Part shown: positions 60,901-64,000 of the stretch, one piece after another
Layout of the letters: the number at the start of each line of letters is the position of its first letter
Position numbering within the stretch: the stretch's first letter is position 1
NCBI GenBank assembly: GCA_038734945.1
Contig: JAVYOA010000009.1
Location: 124,001-188,000 of the forward strand
From: Fervidicoccaceae archaeon
Lineage (GTDB): Archaea > Thermoproteota > Thermoprotei_A > Sulfolobales > Fervidicoccaceae
DNA length: 64,000 nucleotides
Reading direction: 5' to 3'
The notes under the pieces: model-generated
What the model was told of the DNA's origin: nothing
Database searches by the model: none
Seen by the model: only the letters and a program-made list of their open reading frames with translations
Made by a program: the position numbers and the translations under genes

Positions 60901-61754
60901 ATCACAGAACGGACAGCACTCATATTTCTAATAAAGGCATATCAGTAGCAAAGGAATATTTCGAGAAAGTTCTAAAGAAGCCGGAACTATTTTACCCCAG
61001 AACTTGGGGAGAGGAGGGAGCACATGAGGCCATAAGGCCAACTAGACCCCTTGGAATCGATGATCTGAGAAAGGGGATACTGGATGGAACCCTTAAAATA
61101 CCAATAAACCTGACAAAAGCCCATCTAGAACTTTACGATTTAATCTTCAAAAGATTCATAGCCAGTCAAGCAAGAGCATCTATTGTCGAAAAAATCATAA
61201 TGAAAATAGCATCACCAAATGGAGATTATGATGAGAAGGAAATCTTACTTAGAGAAATATCCGAGGGATTCGCATCCATAATTGCTCTGCCGTTCTCTCC
61301 AGAAGCCATAAAAATATCCTCGCTTGGAAGATTAAAAATTTTCGAGAAAGGGGTTTCTATATATAAATCTTCTCTAACTCCGCTTCATTCCGAAGGAACT
61401 CTCGTTAAAATGATGAAGGAAAGGAGATTAGGCAGGCCAAGCACTTATGCCAAAATCATAGACAGCCTCAGAAGACATGGCTACATCGTGATTTCCAAGA
61501 AAAGAAGCTTTGTCATACCAACCTCAATTGGAATCGAAGTTCACACATTCTTGACTGAGAGTTTCCCAGATCTCATTATGGAAGAAGCAACAAAAAAGCT
61601 TGAAGAGAGAATGGATTCTATAGAAAGTGGACAGAGTACCTATGAAGATGTTCTAAAAGAGCTGTACAACAAATTGAACTCAATAGGAGTTCTGGATAGA
61701 AAATCTATCTCGACTTCATTGTCGAGAGGATTCGTTGAAGAGGCTCTGGCCTAA
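57987..61754 (+). CDS. rgy: Reverse gyrase
   Basis: This 1255-residue enzyme adds positive supercoils to DNA and marks hyperthermophiles. The N-terminal zinc finger has C15, C18, C33 and C36. The helicase-like half has Walker A APTGVGKTTLL near residue 118 and VVDDAD as the DEAD-box motif. The type IA topoisomerase half begins near residue 644 with VESPNKARTIAWYF, includes a second zinc finger (CLSCKKSF, CPYCGEKN) and the metal site DPDVEGEKIAWD, and has its catalytic Tyr in GLITYHRTDSTH at about residue 971. The start is TTG at 57987. The stop is 4 bases from the end of the convergent Alba2 gene. Confidence 0.98.
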   Translation: MGAEVLVKAVYANSCPNCGGPISSVRLAMGLPCSSCLPSIGEEEAKHISFLTPGERFKLISKKISSTAEGSYSMLAELHEELDRFERFFKRCVGKEFWSLQRTWAYRILSGDSFAITAPTGVGKTTLLLVYSLYEASEGTRVLILVPTESLLRQSLERLHTFSRTLGAELRILGYLSKASKREKEENIRKIESGDFDILITTTSFLSRKFNILKNKLFGLIVVDDADSLLKDSLNVNRVLELSGFKSEEIEAAMRAIKLRNELYFLKAAGRGSEKIEQMERELEELEILIARAKGERARGQLLISSATGRQSGIRPKLFKELLGFEIGGIHAYMRNVIDSYEIQASKESMKKRILDLVRALGSGGLIFISKDAGTSEAKELANYLLSNGIKADLAIAGKSSIEKLRKGDVDILIGISSYYGVAVRGVDIPDKIKYAIFVGVPKNRVPLRSSLISPRRLLQVIAYLSDIDSSIKESYISLAQRLAKLTPSEINVLRISLMNGSIDALGGWLKEIAEEIMKGIESVEKVLKNVMKVGDYLSVGTAIIFRESSDDFYMINPDPLTYIQASGRTSRFLDEKMTLGLSIILESDIRVLEAFQRKMSIFSRSFVLSPLSKLDLEKIKELLEESRKGGKGIKSFRPAKSLLMIVESPNKARTIAWYFGRPSRRKFGRITAYEVPIIDEETLDTYLVTIVATKGHVFDLPVNDGIGAYGVIVKDADFVPVYAPITFCLSCKKSFSSIELSCPYCGEKNKLVRSTEIIQVLRKLSLEAEEVVIATDPDVEGEKIAWDVYLMLKPFSKKISRAEFHEITPDAILRSLRNLREVNISRVSAQIMRRITDRWIGFPLSSILKEKYGKPWLGAGRVQTPVLGWTISRYAEWKRDRGFFIRAKGEAGIEVSFFRKNKEEAENLAALIERNGYLEIISCDKKTEQINPLPPYTTDSLLFDASRSLGLSSTTAMKILQDLFEAGLITYHRTDSTHISNKGISVAKEYFEKVLKKPELFYPRTWGEEGAHEAIRPTRPLGIDDLRKGILDGTLKIPINLTKAHLELYDLIFKRFIASQARASIVEKIIMKIASPNGDYDEKEILLREISEGFASIIALPFSPEAIKISSLGRLKIFEKGVSIYKSSLTPLHSEGTLVKMMKERRLGRPSTYAKIIDSLRRHGYIVISKKRSFVIPTSIGIEVHTFLTESFPDLIMEEATKKLEERMDSIESGQSTYEDVLKELYNKLNSIGVLDRKSISTSLSRGFVEEALA

Positions 61755-61758
61755 TCTC

Positions 61759-62028
61759 TCAGATTTTTACCCTTATTTCAATGTAGGGAAGAATTCGTCT
61801 CCCTACTTTCTCCGATCCTATGCTTACTTTCACAAGCTTGAGAGAATCCCCCATCCTCATCTTCATCTCATTGTAAACATCTATTGCCTTCTCGATGAAA
61901 TCCCCCCTTCCTTTAATTACAACAACCTCCCTCTCCCCAAGCCCTCTGAGTGAGACAATTGCCCTCAGCGCATATTCGCTCACATCACCAGAGCTGACGA
62001 TGATGAGATCTCCAACTTTTTCCCCCAC
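61759..62028 (-). CDS. Alba-family protein, second paralogue (Alba2 type)
   Basis: This 89-residue protein keeps the Alba fold pattern: DLIIVSSGDVSEYALRAIVSLRGLGEREVVVIKGRGDFIEKAIDVYNEM and a C-terminal RRILPYIEIRVKI. The KKP loop of Alba1 is replaced by SGDVSEY, so there is no acetylation-type lysine there, as in the Alba2 paralogues that form heterodimers with Alba1. It is convergent with reverse gyrase, which is thus flanked by both Alba genes. Confidence 0.86.
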   Translation of the reverse strand: MGEKVGDLIIVSSGDVSEYALRAIVSLRGLGEREVVVIKGRGDFIEKAIDVYNEMKMRMGDSLKLVKVSIGSEKVGRRILPYIEIRVKI

Positions 62029-62093
62029 TCACATTACACCTCGTTCTTTATACTGCACGCATGAGATTATTAAGGATAATATCTTTTCAGCAG

Positions 62094-63425
62094 CTATCCA
62101 TATAAATACACGAGAATGGAGTAGATTCCCAGCACGACAGCTGGGGGAATTGAGCACAATATCACAATTTCAACATCTTCTTTTTTCCTGGATGAAACTA
62201 ACGCATAAATTATTTTGTTCGCAATAGCTGCTGATATGGAGAGAAGCGATCCTGTGCTGATTATTCTCATGTCAACAGTGTTGCCCAATGATAGAAGGGA
62301 GAGGACTGTTGCCAAAGCATTGACAAGACCCCCCATGAATGATGTTATAAATATAGCATAGCTACCGAAAAACATTGCCACCAGCTTCACTACTATGAGT
62401 ATAAACACGTATAATGAGACTCCAACCAGGGCAAGCTTCATATTGAGGGGGCTTGTTATTTTCATTTCTCTATCACTACCATTTCCATCTCTCAGTCTGC
62501 GTGAAATGAAATACGCTAGTGAGAAAAGAATTGCTAGACTAAGCATAACTCCAATTAGGACAACTGAGGCAAACCGCACATAGTCCTTTGGTCCTAGAAA
62601 CGCAAGGGCGCTTACAAGAACTGTTATTCCAACTCTTATTATCATGGCAGCATTATCTACAGCCACAACTGGCACAAGTATTTTTTCTGTCAAATTCATT
62701 TTTAGCAAGTTCATCAATGTCGCTTCACTGTTTATTAGACCTCCTAGGAAGGAGACAATGGGAAGAGACTTTGAGCCAATGATTTTGTACGTCATATAGC
62801 TCAAATAAGAAATGGCAAGCACTAAAGCAAAGAATATGTACAGACCCTTGAGACTTAGACCCCAAATAACATAGTTAGTACCAAATGCTAGGGGTCCAAG
62901 TATGAACACTATAAATCCAAGTTCAAGTCCGGCCGATAAATCCTCATAGCTCAATTTCTCTACCGAAGCTGTTACAGCTTTCTTTATAGCAAGAATGCCG
63001 GCAATTAGGAAAGTCAAGCTCATGGAAATAATATAGAACCCATAGCCTGTTAGAAATCCAACAACGAAAGTCAATATGAAGACAAAGTAGCTCGTCAAGC
63101 CAGTCATTCCGGATACAAACATTCTATAGCGTATGTAGAAAGCGAGAACCAGCCCAATGAATACCAGACTGAGAGCAGAGAGAAAGAGACCTGAGTATTG
63201 AGAGACCTGAATCTTTCCACTGAGTACGAGAGCAATTACTGTTCCAAGCAAGCTCATTAGTCCATATGTCCTCACGCCTGGGATTTCTTCTCCAACTTTT
63301 TCCTTTTCAATATGTTCTAGCCTAACTTTATACCTCTCCAGGCCAAGTAGACCCCCTTCCAGAAATGAAATCAGAAGAGTTATTATCACATCGATATCAG
63401 TCTCGGTGACTTGGAAGGAAATCAA
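62094..63425 (-). CDS. MgtC/SapB and DUF4010 family membrane protein
   Basis: This 443-residue protein has about a dozen hydrophobic segments. The N-terminal part (FLEGGLLGLERYK, then IPGVRTYGLMSLLGTVIAL) is the MgtC/SapB signature, and the rest, with SFLGGLINSEATLMNLLKMN and GGLVNALATVLSLLSLGN, is the DUF4010 extension. Its function is not known; MgtC relatives are tied to magnesium limitation. The region just upstream holds a weak C/D box sRNA candidate on the same strand. Confidence 0.88.
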   Translation of the reverse strand: MISFQVTETDIDVIITLLISFLEGGLLGLERYKVRLEHIEKEKVGEEIPGVRTYGLMSLLGTVIALVLSGKIQVSQYSGLFLSALSLVFIGLVLAFYIRYRMFVSGMTGLTSYFVFILTFVVGFLTGYGFYIISMSLTFLIAGILAIKKAVTASVEKLSYEDLSAGLELGFIVFILGPLAFGTNYVIWGLSLKGLYIFFALVLAISYLSYMTYKIIGSKSLPIVSFLGGLINSEATLMNLLKMNLTEKILVPVVAVDNAAMIIRVGITVLVSALAFLGPKDYVRFASVVLIGVMLSLAILFSLAYFISRRLRDGNGSDREMKITSPLNMKLALVGVSLYVFILIVVKLVAMFFGSYAIFITSFMGGLVNALATVLSLLSLGNTVDMRIISTGSLLSISAAIANKIIYALVSSRKKEDVEIVILCSIPPAVVLGIYSILVYLYG

Positions 63426-63435
63426 TTCTTATCCC

Positions 63436-63492
63436 TCAGCTGGGATTCTTGGACTCATCCGCATATTGCGTCATAGATAGGGCAATCATCAT
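63436..63492 (-). ncRNA. Weak candidate C/D box sRNA upstream of the MgtC-like gene
   Basis: On the minus strand a perfect C box ATGATGA (63492-63486) and a perfect D box CTGA (63439-63436) are 46 nt apart, with a C'-like GGATGAG between them 14 nt before the D box. There is no terminal stem and no good D' box. A TATA-like CTTATAATT lies about 30 bases upstream of the C box but could equally serve the MgtC-like gene. Confidence 0.25.
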
Positions 63493-63543
63493 TTTAAAGC
63501 TTCTCTACTAACTAAATAGAATTATAAGTTTTACTAAATATAT

Positions 63544-64000
63544 TTAGCTTTCTTTAGAAGAGGCTTCGCTTAGCTTTCTGACTTCTCTCTCGATTTCTGG
63601 AAGCAGTCTAAGAAGAGTGGAAAGGGGGAAAACGAAGAAGCTCTCTGGAATGGAGAGAGTTTGGTGGAACTTATTATTTGTATTTAAATGCATCTTCTTC
63701 TCGATTCTGAATGGAAGAACTCTGATCTTAATCTCTTTCTCAGACCTCTTCGCAACAAAAAAGGAAAAAATATTATCAGTCTCTATAAATGCTCCGGTTT
63801 GCAGTTTTCCAGCCTCCTTCCCCCAGCACTTTATATCTATTAATGAGTAGCCCTCGAGCGTGTTCTGAAGAATTTTGCCTAAAAGCTCCTCTACCCTCTC
63901 GCATTGTACATTGAATCTCACGCTTAGCAGCTTATCATCATGATAAAAATTTAAACCAGCTTCGGATAGCTTCTCTATGATCAGGGAATGAGAGAGAAAG
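63544..64000 (-). CDS. Unrecognised protein, 5' end outside the window
   Basis: The minus-strand frame ending at 63544 stays open to the edge of the window. The part before the GTG at 63921 reads LIIEKLSEAGLNFYHDDKLLSV, which looks like coding sequence continuous with RFNVQCERVEELLGKIL, so I treat the gene as incomplete at its 5' end, with at least 152 codons. The domain looks like a small alpha/beta fold with no family I can name. It ends with a helical, charged tail (LPEIEREVRKLSEASSKES). Confidence 0.72.
   Translation of the reverse strand, partial: FLSHSLIIEKLSEAGLNFYHDDKLLSVRFNVQCERVEELLGKILQNTLEGYSLIDIKCWGKEAGKLQTGAFIETDNIFSFFVAKRSEKEIKIRVLPFRIEKKMHLNTNNKFHQTLSIPESFFVFPLSTLLRLLPEIEREVRKLSEASSKES

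Noticed and set aside
1-64000. CRISPR array, rRNA or tRNA genes
   Set aside because: I looked for regularly spaced repeats and for tRNA and rRNA signatures on both strands and saw none; a computed scan (for example with tRNAscan-SE) could still find one with an intron.

Overview
The window reads as a stretch of a hyperthermophilic crenarchaeal (Thermoproteota) chromosome. Archaeal identity comes from aIF1A, aIF2-beta, an Nmd3-like protein, ABCE1/Rli1, Rio1, two Alba proteins and an archaeal-type RNase P RNA. Hyperthermophily comes from a full-length reverse gyrase. A PolB2-type degenerate family B polymerase and the lack of histones point to Crenarchaeota; an anaerobic member of the Fervidicoccales/Desulfurococcales/Acidilobales is my guess, but the sequence alone does not settle it. 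The DNA is A+T-rich, genes are tightly packed, TTG and GTG starts are common, and several genes look leaderless. I see no rRNA, tRNA or CRISPR array.

Layout. 1-2.8 kb: end of a group 3c (Mvh-type) NiFe hydrogenase operon, followed by an MFS exporter on the other strand. 4.5-10.3 kb: a dipeptide/oligopeptide ABC transporter operon (substrate-binding protein, two permeases, two ATPases) with a small tautomerase at its end. 10.4-14 kb: a PfpI-like protein, then pdxS-pdxT and, in the same operon, a threonine-synthase-like protein that has lost its PLP lysine and carries a C-terminal winged helix. A perfect 16-bp palindrome sits directly upstream of the operon's TATA box. 14.1-21.4 kb: a translation and ribosome-biogenesis block ending with the RNase P RNA. 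21.5-24.3 kb: a nickel ECF transporter (NikMNQO type) with NikR, which fits the NiFe hydrogenase. 24.2-26.2 kb: an unrecognised gene and a beta-CASP/MBL protein. 26.3-32.2 kb: two tandem iron/cobalamin-type ABC operons.

32.4-47.2 kb: a K+-independent H+-pumping pyrophosphatase, a CDF metal transporter with a damaged or unusual 5' end, M29 and M32 peptidases, a sugar nucleotidyltransferase, a DUF72 protein, a sirtuin, a PolB2 operon with two small partners, and a Get3/ArsA-like ATPase cluster. 47.3-49.6 kb: a cstA peptide transporter gene broken by a frameshift, an insertion with a tnpB-like fragment and a GC-rich structured segment, and replacement of its 5' end by an IS605-type terminal hairpin. 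49.8-52.9 kb: a cation exchanger and an amino-acid permease. 53-64 kb: glutamate dehydrogenase, a thioredoxin-CcdA fusion, an aminotransferase, reverse gyrase flanked by two Alba genes, an MgtC/DUF4010 membrane protein and an incomplete unknown gene.

The most interesting parts are the candidate PLP-sensing regulator built on a dead fold-type II PLP enzyme with its predicted operator; three solo 37-nt IS200/IS605-type ends, two of which rewrite the ends of host genes; the PolB2/RadA-paralogue operon in which both enzymes have degenerate active sites; and candidate C/D box sRNAs in intergenic spaces.
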